From Granulicella sibirica (lineage in GTDB: Bacteria > Acidobacteriota > Terriglobia > Terriglobales > Acidobacteriaceae): DNA of 64,000 nt. This document shows positions 17,401 through 25,585 of this stretch, piece after piece. The DNA lies in assembly GCF_004115155.1 (NCBI RefSeq), contig NZ_RDSM01000001.1:1054001-1118000 (forward strand), written 5' to 3'. The translations under genes were made by a program, and so were the position numbers. The notes under the pieces are model-generated. The model made no database searches. It was given only the letters and a program-made list of their open reading frames with translations, and was not told the DNA's origin. The stretch's first letter is position 1. Each line of letters opens with the position of its first letter.

Positions 17401-17925
17401 CTTCGCCAACGAAACGGGAACGAAGACATCCGTCTTCTCCCACTTCACATGCAGGTCAGTCTTAGTCCCGGAGGTGTTCTCGAACGAAATCGACATCACT
17501 TCCTTCGGCGTTCCGAGATCCTTCTTCATCATCGGAACGCGCCCAAGGTCCTGATCCTGGTGATATTCCGTTCCCCACTGCTTGGTCTGCTTGTTGACGA
17601 TGAGCTGCCAGTCGGTCGCACTCGGCAGCGTATAGATCGTATAAGTCCCAGCCGGAACCTTGAGCGTGCCGATCATCAGGTCAGCCGCAATGATGATCGT
17701 CGTAGCAGGATTCGCGCCCGTTCGCCAGACTTCACCGTAAGGCACGAGACCGCCCATGATGGTGCGCCCGCGGATGGAAGGTGTGTTGTAGGTGATCTTG
17801 ATCGCCTTACCGCCGAGCATCACGCTGGCTGTAGCTGGAGGCGAAAGTGTGGCCTCATCCTGCGCGAGCATCGTGGTGGCAAGAAGGACCGTACAGGCAA
17901 GTGTGGAAAGAATGCGGAGGAACAT
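17398..17925 (-). CDS. Exported DUF2911 protein
   Basis: 175-residue secreted protein, signal peptide MFLRILSTLACTVLLATTMLA. The mature part shows DUF2911 features: KITYNTPSIRGRTIMGGLVPYGEVWRTGANPAT (given here only as the region around residues 43-76), then LKVPAGTYTIYTLP and WQLIVNKQTKQWG. Function is not known; it is common in Acidobacteriota and Bacteroidota. ATG 17925 is chosen because it starts the signal peptide; the open frame reaches 17991. Confidence 0.85.
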   Translation of the reverse strand: MFLRILSTLACTVLLATTMLAQDEATLSPPATASVMLGGKAIKITYNTPSIRGRTIMGGLVPYGEVWRTGANPATTIIIAADLMIGTLKVPAGTYTIYTLPSATDWQLIVNKQTKQWGTEYHQDQDLGRVPMMKKDLGTPKEVMSISFENTSGTKTDLHVKWEKTDVFVPVSLAK

Positions 17926-18039
17926 AGATCGGGTTATCTCGCTTTCGCTTGAATCGCTAACCTGTTGATGCTGCGTGAGCCGCGAAGCCATGTCAACTGC
18001 GGGAAAATGGGCCTGTTGACCGTGCTACCATTCTTGCAG

Positions 18040-18116
18040 GCGCCCGTAGCTCAGCTGGATAGAGCGGCAGCCTCCGAAGCTGTAGGTCAGAAGTTCGAAT
18101 CTTCTCGGGCGCACCA
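18040..18116 (+). tRNA. tRNA-Arg (CCG)
   Basis: 77-nt cloverleaf with encoded CCA. Acceptor GCGCCCG pairs with CGGGCGC. D-arm GCTC/GAGC, anticodon stem GCAGC/GCTGT, loop CTCCGAA giving anticodon CCG, T-arm AGAAG-TTCGAAT-CTTCT. A terminator follows at 18141. Confidence 0.97.
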
Positions 18117-18140
18117 TCTTAGAATCACTGAGACAAATAA

Positions 18141-18174
18141 AAGCGGCTCCCGAGATCACTCTCCGGAGCCGCTT
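18141..18174. terminator. Terminator between tRNA-Arg and TonB receptor gene
   Basis: 10-bp stem AAGCGGCTCC (18141-18150) with GGAGCCGCTT (18165-18174), then CTTCTT. It can serve the tRNA and, from the other side, the convergent receptor gene. Confidence 0.8.
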
Positions 18175-18195
18175 CTTCTTGGTTTGGTTGTGGCG

Positions 18196-21100
18196 CTAGA
18201 AGAACACCTTCGCGGAGAACTGCATCTGGCGAGCGGTGTAGAGACCATTGTTCGTTCCGCTGACCGCACCAAACGCATTGAGCCGCTGGCTGACCGTTCC
18301 GCTACCCAGGTTCGGGTTTGGCGCGATGCAGCCCTGCAGCGTTGAACCAGCAGGAGCGCCGCCTGCAAGGCACGTCGCAGTCACCGTTCCGGAAGAGCTT
18401 GCCCCAACGTTCAGGTACTGCGACTGCGTGCCAACCACACTGGTGATAATGGTGTGGTTGAGCAGGTTGAAGGCATCCGCCGAGAACTGCGCGTAGATCT
18501 TCTCGTGGATCGGAATGTTACGCGAGAGCCGGAAGTCCAGGTTGTTGTAGCCCGGTCCGATGATGCTGTTGCGACCGATCTGCGGAGGACGTCCAGTGGT
18601 CGCCAGTCCGGAACCGGAGCTCATGGCGCCACCGTAGATGCCGCCATCGTCTCCATAGCTCGTAGAGCTGGTGGAACCGCTGTAGACCGTTCCAGCCATG
18701 CTCATAAAGATAGGCTGTCCTGCCGAAGCGATGTCAGCACCTGAGAAGGTCCAGTCGTCCACAAGATGCTTCACCAGTTTGTTGCTCTCGAGGAGGTGCG
18801 GCTGGTAGACGAAGCTAAGGGTGAAGCGATTGCGGATATCGATATCCGACAGGCCGTTCTCCGCCTTCTGGTTGTTGGGGTCAAGCGGAGCATCGCCACC
18901 ATAGAAGGTGCCGTTCGCGCCGCCTACCTGGCCGGTATCGCTGGCGTGAGCCCAGGTGTAGTTCATCAGGACTTCCAGACCGTTCGCGAAGGGACGGCGG
19001 ACGGTCGCAGCAAGGGAGTTATACCAGGTGTTGGCCTTGGAGAAGCCGGTGTTATAGGTAGCGATGGTCTGGTTGATGCGATCCGTAGGCAGGTAAACGG
19101 GCACCGTAAGCTGCTTGGTGACGTTGTTGCTGCCATCCAGAACGTTGTAGCTGCGAAGCCCGTGCGGGGTCTGGCCAAGCAGGTTTGCGTCGATGAAGAC
19201 CGGCAGACGCATACCGCGTGTGCCAACGTAGCCAACCGAAAGACTCATCTTGCCCGGCAGTGCCTGCTCCACGGAGAGATCAGCCTCATGCGCGTACGGC
19301 GGAGCAAAGTTGGGATCCAGACCGTGGAAGCTCTGCGCGCCCGGGGAGGTCGGTCCATTGACGGATGCAACCGTTCCGCCGGTAGGATGGAGCGAGCCGC
19401 TGAGCGCTGGGCCAGTGACCGCGAAGGGAACGTTTGGGAAGCCCAGCTTGGCAGCAGTGGTGCCTGTGCCCGGAACCGACGGACAGGAGACCGTCGCCGT
19501 CGCCGTAGTCGTGGCACCGCAACCGGAGTAGTTGAAGTTGATCTGGACGACACCGTTTTCCACGCGGTCCGCGTAGTAGGTGCTGCCCTGGTTCAGAGCA
19601 GAGAAGACCCCGTAACCACCGCGGACGACCGTGCCGGGATTGGGCTCCCACGCAAAACCGACGCGAGGCTGAAAGCGGCTGACGTTCTTGATGGTCTTGC
19701 TGTAGAGCGGGAAAGGCGTGCCGTAGTTCAGCGGGTTGATGCCGGCGATCGTGGGCGGCGTGGTGTACTGAGGCGCAGGCGTGATCTGGATGTCGTAACG
19801 GATGCCTGCAGTGAGCGTAAAGTTCGACCGCATCTTCCACGAGTCTTCGGCAAAGCCGTCGACCATGTTCATGTAGAAGTCGTCCTTACCCTGGGTGCCG
19901 GCAGCGGTGTTCACCACATCGACCGTCTGCACGAAGCTCGTGTAGTGATACCCGGCGAATGGATCAGTATCTCCCGTCTGGCCCGCGAAGGCGTCCTGCA
20001 AATAGGACTGGAAGTTTACGTTGTTGTTCGTCCCGGAGTAGCTGTAGATTCCGCCGCCCTGGAAGAGATTGATCATCACCTCGTGGACGTTGTTGAGGTC
20101 GCCACCGAACTTGAACGTGTGATGTCCATGGGTTGTCGAGAAGACATCGGTGAACTGAATGCGGTGTTCATCCGGCTCGGCGATACGGGGCAGCGCGTTC
20201 GGCATGCCGAAGGTCACGATGCCCGTCGCCACCGAGGGCCCGGGAGCGTTGGCGCCGGCTGTTTCAAGATCACGGCCGTACTGGAAGTGAACCTGATTGA
20301 CAGAAGTTTTGCCAATCTGGGTAGTGAGACCCGCGACCAGGAAGCGCTCGTGGTAGCTCGTGGGCGCGTTCGTCGAAGGCGAGCTATTGGAGAAGGTGTT
20401 GGCAGGGCTGTAGCCATACGAGGAATCAAAATCCGCGAAGTTATAGTCGACGAAGGCATCGTTGCGGCTGTTGATGTGGTAGTCGAGGCGCGGGAAGAAG
20501 AGGTTCTGCTTTTGGAAGCGGCCGGGAGCGGCGTTGGATAGCCCCTGCAGGAAGCTGATGGCGTTGACGCACTGCGTCGAGGTGATACCAAAGTTCTGCG
20601 TGTACCCTGTCGTACCAACGACCGGGCACTGGTTCGGAGTTGCCGTGTTGTTCGTGGTGTAGGAGCCGGTGCCAGTGGTCGAAATGACGTTGCTGTCCGA
20701 GTAGAGGACGCGCCCGACCTTGCGGAAGCCGTCATAGGTGAAGAAGTAAAAGAGGCGATCCGGGATGATCGGTCCGCCGACAGAGCCGCCGAACTGGTGC
20801 TGCTGATGGATGGGCTGGGTCAGCAGGAACGGTGTCCCGCCGTTATGCAGGGCCGAATACTTGCTGAAAGGATCAAGTGCATTCAGATCCGGATAGCGGA
20901 GATAGTAGAAGACATCACCATGAATATGGTTGGTGCCGGACTTCGTGATGGCGTTGACCTGTCCACCGGCGGCCTGGCCAAACTCAACCGAGTAATTCGA
21001 CGTTTCGGCCTGGAACTCCTTGATCGAATCGATGGAGTACACATAGGGCGCGCCCGAAGAACGGCCACGGGCCTCGGAGAAGAGCATCTGGTTGTTGTTC

Positions 21101-21687
21101 GAACCGTCGACGTAGTTCTGGTTGTAGAGACCCGAGATACCGTGAAAGCTCACCAGTCCCGTGCCACCATCCTGCACCACGTTCGGCGTGTTCAGCACGA
21201 ACGCGCTCCAGTTACGCGTCGCAACCGGCAGATTGGCCAGCAGGTTCGCATCGAACGTCTGCGACACCTCGGTCTTTTCGGTATCGAGAATCGGCGTGGT
21301 CGCCGTCACATCCACAGTGGTCGAGACCGAACCCGAAGTCAGGGTGGCGTCGATCGAGAGCACCTGGCCGACGGTCAGCACGAGGTTCTTGCGATCCACC
21401 TTGCTGTAGTTGCCCCCGCCAAGGACGACCTCATAGTGGCCAGGCTGGAGGAACGGCGAGTTGTAGTCGCCGGCACCGCTGGTGGTGAGCGTACGCGTGA
21501 CACCGGTATCGGTGTTGATCACCGTGACGGATGCGTTAGGAACGACGGCTCCGCTAGTGTCGGTGACCGTGCCACTGATGTTGCCAACGCCTGAGGTCTG
21601 GGCCGTGGCGGAGATCGTCATTGAGGTGAAAACAAGGGCAGCGGCGGCGCTACAGGCGAGCCGTTTCAAGGTTCTTTTCGGGGTCAT
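18196..21687 (-). CDS. TonB-dependent receptor-like protein with carboxypeptidase-regulatory-like domain
   Basis: 1163-residue outer-membrane protein of the Oar-like type abundant in Acidobacteriota. Order: signal peptide (1-29, ending ATAQ), Ig-like/CarboxypepD regulatory domain (about 35-115, NISGTVTDTSGAVVPNASVTV), plug domain (about 140-260, with TTPILDTEKTEVSQ and LPVATRNW), then a long beta-barrel ending MQFSAKVFF. The terminal Phe suits Bam assembly. The substrate is unknown; these receptors are thought to import large polymers or siderophores. No transporter partner is adjacent, and it is transcribed alone. Confidence 0.9.
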   Translation of the reverse strand: MTPKRTLKRLACSAAAALVFTSMTISATAQTSGVGNISGTVTDTSGAVVPNASVTVINTDTGVTRTLTTSGAGDYNSPFLQPGHYEVVLGGGNYSKVDRKNLVLTVGQVLSIDATLTSGSVSTTVDVTATTPILDTEKTEVSQTFDANLLANLPVATRNWSAFVLNTPNVVQDGGTGLVSFHGISGLYNQNYVDGSNNNQMLFSEARGRSSGAPYVYSIDSIKEFQAETSNYSVEFGQAAGGQVNAITKSGTNHIHGDVFYYLRYPDLNALDPFSKYSALHNGGTPFLLTQPIHQQHQFGGSVGGPIIPDRLFYFFTYDGFRKVGRVLYSDSNVISTTGTGSYTTNNTATPNQCPVVGTTGYTQNFGITSTQCVNAISFLQGLSNAAPGRFQKQNLFFPRLDYHINSRNDAFVDYNFADFDSSYGYSPANTFSNSSPSTNAPTSYHERFLVAGLTTQIGKTSVNQVHFQYGRDLETAGANAPGPSVATGIVTFGMPNALPRIAEPDEHRIQFTDVFSTTHGHHTFKFGGDLNNVHEVMINLFQGGGIYSYSGTNNNVNFQSYLQDAFAGQTGDTDPFAGYHYTSFVQTVDVVNTAAGTQGKDDFYMNMVDGFAEDSWKMRSNFTLTAGIRYDIQITPAPQYTTPPTIAGINPLNYGTPFPLYSKTIKNVSRFQPRVGFAWEPNPGTVVRGGYGVFSALNQGSTYYADRVENGVVQINFNYSGCGATTTATATVSCPSVPGTGTTAAKLGFPNVPFAVTGPALSGSLHPTGGTVASVNGPTSPGAQSFHGLDPNFAPPYAHEADLSVEQALPGKMSLSVGYVGTRGMRLPVFIDANLLGQTPHGLRSYNVLDGSNNVTKQLTVPVYLPTDRINQTIATYNTGFSKANTWYNSLAATVRRPFANGLEVLMNYTWAHASDTGQVGGANGTFYGGDAPLDPNNQKAENGLSDIDIRNRFTLSFVYQPHLLESNKLVKHLVDDWTFSGADIASAGQPIFMSMAGTVYSGSTSSTSYGDDGGIYGGAMSSGSGLATTGRPPQIGRNSIIGPGYNNLDFRLSRNIPIHEKIYAQFSADAFNLLNHTIITSVVGTQSQYLNVGASSSGTVTATCLAGGAPAGSTLQGCIAPNPNLGSGTVSQRLNAFGAVSGTNNGLYTARQMQFSAKVFF

Positions 21688-21970
21688 GGGAATGGAAGGC
21701 TCCGTGCGCGGGTAAAACTTTCCGTCCCGGCGGCAGCGCGGCTGTCAGGACGGGGTCTCGTGGAACTCTCTTGAGATCGAAAGCGGGTGTTCAGGGACAC
21801 GCTTCCTCTACTTTTTCGTGATGTCTTAAGGCTCAAGCCACGGGGCGGGGATGTCAAGAACAAAGAGACGGAAAACAGCCACGTCGCATAGGCTTCAACG
21901 TATTTTCACCCACGACCGACAATTCAGAGCGGCCCGCGAGATGGCAGCACAGCATGGAACGTTCGCGCTC
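21688..21970. promoter_or_regulatory. Upstream region of the TonB receptor
   Basis: 283 bp between the receptor start and the end of the DUF2237 gene, both on the minus strand. It must hold the receptor promoter and a leader. No clear motif was identified. Confidence 0.35.
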
Positions 21971-22375
21971 TTACTGAAGTTGGTCCGGGATCACCGCATG
22001 CTGAATCAGAAGCTCGAACGGCACGATCTTCAGCGTGTTCTCATGCGTCGCTTCGAGAACCACCGGGCATGCCGCGCCTGCCTGCTGCACCTGGAGCCAG
22101 CGTGCCGCGCAGACGCACCAGCGGTCGCCAGGCCTCAGGCCGGGAAAGCCAAACTGCGGATGCGGCGTCGAAAGATCGTTCCCAAGCGCCTTCGACGCCT
22201 GTAAAAACGCCTCATCGACAATGCAGCAGACCGTGTGGACGCCCAAATCATCTTCCCCGGTTTCGCAGCATCCCGTGCGATAGAAGCCGGTCATGGGATC
22301 GCAGCCGCAGACCTGCAGGGGCTGGCCGAGGACGTTCTTACCGCGCGGGACGGGATTCGGGATCTCGGATGGCAT
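21971..22375 (-). CDS. DUF2237 family protein
   Basis: 134-residue Cys-rich cytosolic protein. It matches the DUF2237 pattern closely: KNVLGQPLQVCGCDPMTGF, RTGCCETGEDDLGVHTVC, GNDLSTPHPQFGFPGLRPGD and RWCVCAARWLQ, then VVLEATHENTLKIVP. Conserved cysteines suggest metal or redox involvement, but the function is unknown. The ABC-F gene upstream ends in its own terminator, so this gene is probably transcribed separately. Confidence 0.9.
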   Translation of the reverse strand: MPSEIPNPVPRGKNVLGQPLQVCGCDPMTGFYRTGCCETGEDDLGVHTVCCIVDEAFLQASKALGNDLSTPHPQFGFPGLRPGDRWCVCAARWLQVQQAGAACPVVLEATHENTLKIVPFELLIQHAVIPDQLQ

Positions 22376-22423
22376 GGGCTCTAGTATCCCATTTCAGGAG
22401 GTGCCGTGCGAAGAGCATGAAAA

Positions 22424-22455
22424 AGCCCCACCTATCGACGATCGATGAATGGGGC
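22424..22455 (-). terminator. Intrinsic terminator after ABC-F gene
   Basis: Minus-strand GCCCCA (22455-22450) pairs with TGGGGC (22430-22425) around a loop that has its own ATCGAT self-complementarity. A run of T's follows. Confidence 0.75.
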
Positions 22456-22471
22456 CGAGGAGAGGCATGAA

Positions 22472-24112
22472 CTACTTCGCGGCGGACATGGTCTGTTGCA
22501 GCAGGTACTCGCTGTAAGGCCCCTTGAAGTCGTCGATGGTGAAGTTCAACGGGCCGCCGTGGAAGTGCCAGATGCGCGTCGCCACATCGCTGATCAGGTC
22601 GAGATCGTGAGTGACCAGGAAGACCGTTCCTTCGTACTTCTGTAGCGCGAGGTTCAGTGCGTTGATGCTCTCGAGATCAAGGTGGTTCGACGGTTCGTCG
22701 AAGACAAGCACATTCGGCTTCTGCAACATGATCTTGCAGAAAAGCAGCCTAGCCGCTTCGCCTCCAGAAAGCGCATCGGTCATCTTGGTGCCTTCTTCGC
22801 CGCGGAAGAGCATCTGCCCCAGGATGCCGCGAATGTCTTCCTTCGTAGCAGTCGGGTCGAACTGGTGCAGCCAGTCGGATGCGGTCATGCCCTTCTGGAT
22901 GGATCCCTTGTGATCCTGGGCGAAGTAGCCAATCTGAGCCTCGTGCCCCCACTTCACCACGCCTGAGTCGATCGAAACGTCCTTCTCGTCGACGCCCGGA
23001 GCGTTGGCGAGCAGAGCCTTCAGCATGGTCGTCTTACCCTGGCCGTTGCGGCCCATCAGGACGATCTTGTCGCCGCGCATGCAGGAGACGGTGAAGTCCT
23101 GGATGACGTGCTCGACCTTCCCGTCCTTCTGCGGATAGCTCTTGTTGACGCGCTCCGCTTCAAGAATTGTGCGGCCCGAGGGACGAGTCTGTTCGAAGCG
23201 GATGAACGGACGCTGAATATTCGAACGCGCGACGTCGGTGGTAGCCAGGCGTTCCACTTCCTTCTTGCGGGAATTCACCTGCGAAGAACGTGTACCGGCA
23301 GAAAAGCGCGCGATGAAGTCGTTCAACTGTGCGATCTTCTTCTCGCGCTGCTCGTTCTGGCTCTCGATGCGGGTCCGGATCGAGGTCTTCTGCTCGACCA
23401 TGTCGTCGTAGCCGCCGTTGTACAGGATGATCGTCTCGTAATCGATGTCAGCGATGTGGGTGCAGACCGAGTTGAGGAAGTGCCGATCGTGCGAGATGGT
23501 AATGAGCGTCCCGTTATAGCGGACGAGAAAATCCTGTAGCCAGTTAATCGAGTCGAGATCGAGATAGTTCGTCGGTTCGTCGAGCAGCAGGGCCTGCGGA
23601 TCACCGAACAGCGCCTGGCAGAGGAGCACGCGGACCTTCTGCCCACCTTGCAGCTCCGACATCTTGCGTTCATGCAGTTCGTCGGCAATGTCGAGTCCCT
23701 GCAGTAGAATGGCGGCGTTCGATTCGGCTTCGTAACCATCCTCTTCCCCGACGATGCCTTCGAGTTCGCCGAGACGGGAACCGTCTTCGTCGGTCATCTC
23801 GGCCTTGTTGTAGATGATCTCGCGCTCTTCAAGAGCCGCCCAAAGGGGCTTGTTGCCCATGATGACGGTGTCAATGACGCGGTAAGCGTCGAAGGCGTAC
23901 TGGTCCTGCGAGAGCACGCCGATCTTGCGTGGGCGAACGACGTTGCCCTTTTGGGCCTCGAGTTCGCCAGTGAGCACCTTCATGAAGGTGGATTTGCCGG
24001 CGCCGTTCGGGCCCGTGAGGCCGTAGCGGCCGCCGGTCGGGAAGGTGACGGAGACATCCTCAAAGAGGAGCTTCTGGCCGTAGCGCATGGTGACATTCGA
24101 GACGGAGATCAT
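22472..24112 (-). CDS. ABC-F ATPase, YbiT-like
   Basis: Cytosolic ribosome-associated ABC-F protein with two nucleotide-binding domains and no membrane part. Domain 1 has Walker A GPNGAGKST (about 34-42), an LQGGQK signature and LLLDEPTNYLD. The linker, about 235-310, is the P-site tRNA interaction motif region (SRKKEVERLATTDVARSN). Domain 2 has GRNGQGKT, the LSGGEAARL signature and VFDEPSNHLD. Closest by layout to E. coli YbiT (ISHDRHFLNSVCTHIADIDY). Probable role is relieving stalled ribosomes; antibiotic protection is possible but not indicated. Confidence 0.92.
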   Translation of the reverse strand: MISVSNVTMRYGQKLLFEDVSVTFPTGGRYGLTGPNGAGKSTFMKVLTGELEAQKGNVVRPRKIGVLSQDQYAFDAYRVIDTVIMGNKPLWAALEEREIIYNKAEMTDEDGSRLGELEGIVGEEDGYEAESNAAILLQGLDIADELHERKMSELQGGQKVRVLLCQALFGDPQALLLDEPTNYLDLDSINWLQDFLVRYNGTLITISHDRHFLNSVCTHIADIDYETIILYNGGYDDMVEQKTSIRTRIESQNEQREKKIAQLNDFIARFSAGTRSSQVNSRKKEVERLATTDVARSNIQRPFIRFEQTRPSGRTILEAERVNKSYPQKDGKVEHVIQDFTVSCMRGDKIVLMGRNGQGKTTMLKALLANAPGVDEKDVSIDSGVVKWGHEAQIGYFAQDHKGSIQKGMTASDWLHQFDPTATKEDIRGILGQMLFRGEEGTKMTDALSGGEAARLLFCKIMLQKPNVLVFDEPSNHLDLESINALNLALQKYEGTVFLVTHDLDLISDVATRIWHFHGGPLNFTIDDFKGPYSEYLLQQTMSAAK

Positions 24113-24299
24113 GGGTCAATCCTGTATGGGCTGATGAGATGTGTCGGCCTCGCGGCCTGATGATTCGATTCGGGACTGCGCGCGTTGACGCAAGGAAGTA
24201 CCGGGACCGCAGCCTCTTCCGCCAGACGCCCAGAAGCGCTGCCTCGCTTCGGCAACTCTGGATCTGGTGGTAGAGGGAAATTGCTGGGGTATCGCCCAG

Positions 24300-24312
24300 T
24301 TTTAGTATACAG
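24300..24312 (-). promoter_or_regulatory. Candidate -10 box for ABC-F gene
   Basis: Minus-strand GTATACTAAAA includes TATACT, about 190 bp before the ABC-F start. No convincing -35 was seen. The rest of the 245-bp gap (24113-24357) shows nothing else. Confidence 0.25.
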
Positions 24313-24357
24313 GGGAGCGCAGGTGCAGGTAATCGCGTCCCCGCGCGAACAGAACAG

Positions 24358-25548
24358 CTATTTGCCGGTGTAGTAGCCGTCGCGCGTCTGAACGTTCAGG
24401 TTCTTCTGGTTCGGAACCGTCAGGTCGACCTGGTGATAGCCGTCAGCGGCGGTCGCCTCGTCCGGCGTGTAGCCGAGCCGGTATTGCGAGCGAAGCTCTT
24501 CGGCAATCTGCGTGTAGATCTGGTCAACCGTCTGCTTCTTCGTGACCTCGAAGAGACGCCCGCCGGTCTCGTGCGCCATACGTTCGAGGATCTTCTTGCC
24601 GTCCACACGGTTCTCGTTGCCCCCTCCGCGATTACCGCCACCACCGCCCCGCCCACCACCGCCGCCCGGGTAGCCTCCTCCGGGAAAACCGATTCCGCCG
24701 CCCCGTCCGCCGGGAAAACCGCCTCCGCGGTTGCCGCCTCCGCCGCCATTGTGCTCTTCACCCTTGAAGTAGATAGCGTAGATAATCGCGTCGGCGCGCT
24801 GGGCGGTTTCAATCGAGTGGGCAAGATTCTCCTTGCTCCCGTTATCAACACCGTCCGACAGGATGATGAGCGCCTTCCGCCCCTTCTGCTTGGCCATCAG
24901 CTCGTCCGAGCTGAGAAAAACCGCGTCGTAAAGTGTGGTCCCACCGCCTCGGCCACCCCTGCGGCCGCCGTGACCACCGGAGTTGCTCCCGGTGTCATTC
25001 GGATCGTTCGGATCGGACTGGCTCTGCTGATTGCTGTTGTCGGGAGTCGTGTCAATCTGCTTCAGCGCGGCCTGCAGCTTTGGACGGGATGGAGTCAGGT
25101 CCTGGAGAAGCTCGGTCTCGCGCGCGAACTGAATGACAAATGCCTGGTCGGCTGGACGGCCGGAGGGAGCCGTCAGCATCTGGTCGAGAAAGGATCCGCT
25201 CGCCGTCCTCTCCTGTTCGATGACGTCGCGCTGCGACTGGCTCGTATCGACCAGAAGGCCAAGCGTCAACGGCAGGTTCGCGTCGCGGTCGAAGTAGCGA
25301 ATCGTCTGCGGATGGCCGTCGACCTGGAGGTTGAAGTCCGTCTTCGTGAGTGTCGTGACAATCGCCCCCTTCTTGTCCCTCACGATGACAGGAAGATTGA
25401 CCAGACGCGCGGCGACGGATAGCGTCGCGGCCTTATCCTGCGGCGCTTCGTCTTTCGGCGTCTTGTCGTGCAGCGTTGGCGTCTGTTGAGCGGATACGAA
25501 CGGAGCAAGGAGCGTCACAGCGAGAGCAAAGTGGCGGAGCGGCGGCAT
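24358..25548 (-). CDS. Exported VWFA-domain protein with Gly-rich insertion (3)
   Basis: Third acidobacterial VWFA protein, 396 residues. A signal peptide ends near FVSAQQ. The MIDAS-like LLVDTSQSQ, the later ALIILSDGVDNGS strand and the family C-terminus YRLGYTPDEATAADGYHQVDL are present. Two unusual Gly-rich tracts occur: a short one (GGHGGRRGGRGGG) and a longer one of about 45 residues (near 265-310) made of GGG, NRGGG and PGGG units. Both lie inside the VWA fold, in surface loops if the fold is kept. It lies 37 bp after the TPR gene on the same strand, so co-transcription is likely. Confidence 0.85.
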   Translation of the reverse strand: MPPLRHFALAVTLLAPFVSAQQTPTLHDKTPKDEAPQDKAATLSVAARLVNLPVIVRDKKGAIVTTLTKTDFNLQVDGHPQTIRYFDRDANLPLTLGLLVDTSQSQRDVIEQERTASGSFLDQMLTAPSGRPADQAFVIQFARETELLQDLTPSRPKLQAALKQIDTTPDNSNQQSQSDPNDPNDTGSNSGGHGGRRGGRGGGTTLYDAVFLSSDELMAKQKGRKALIILSDGVDNGSKENLAHSIETAQRADAIIYAIYFKGEEHNGGGGGNRGGGFPGGRGGGIGFPGGGYPGGGGGRGGGGGNRGGGNENRVDGKKILERMAHETGGRLFEVTKKQTVDQIYTQIAEELRSQYRLGYTPDEATAADGYHQVDLTVPNQKNLNVQTRDGYYTGK

Positions 25549-25585
25549 GCGCTTATAGACGTTCCGCAGCCATGGGTGTTTCAGC

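Noticed and set aside
18766..20541. 591-residue plus-strand frame opposite the TonB receptor
   Set aside because: Arg/Val-rich shadow frame; the receptor has signal peptide, plug and terminal Phe.
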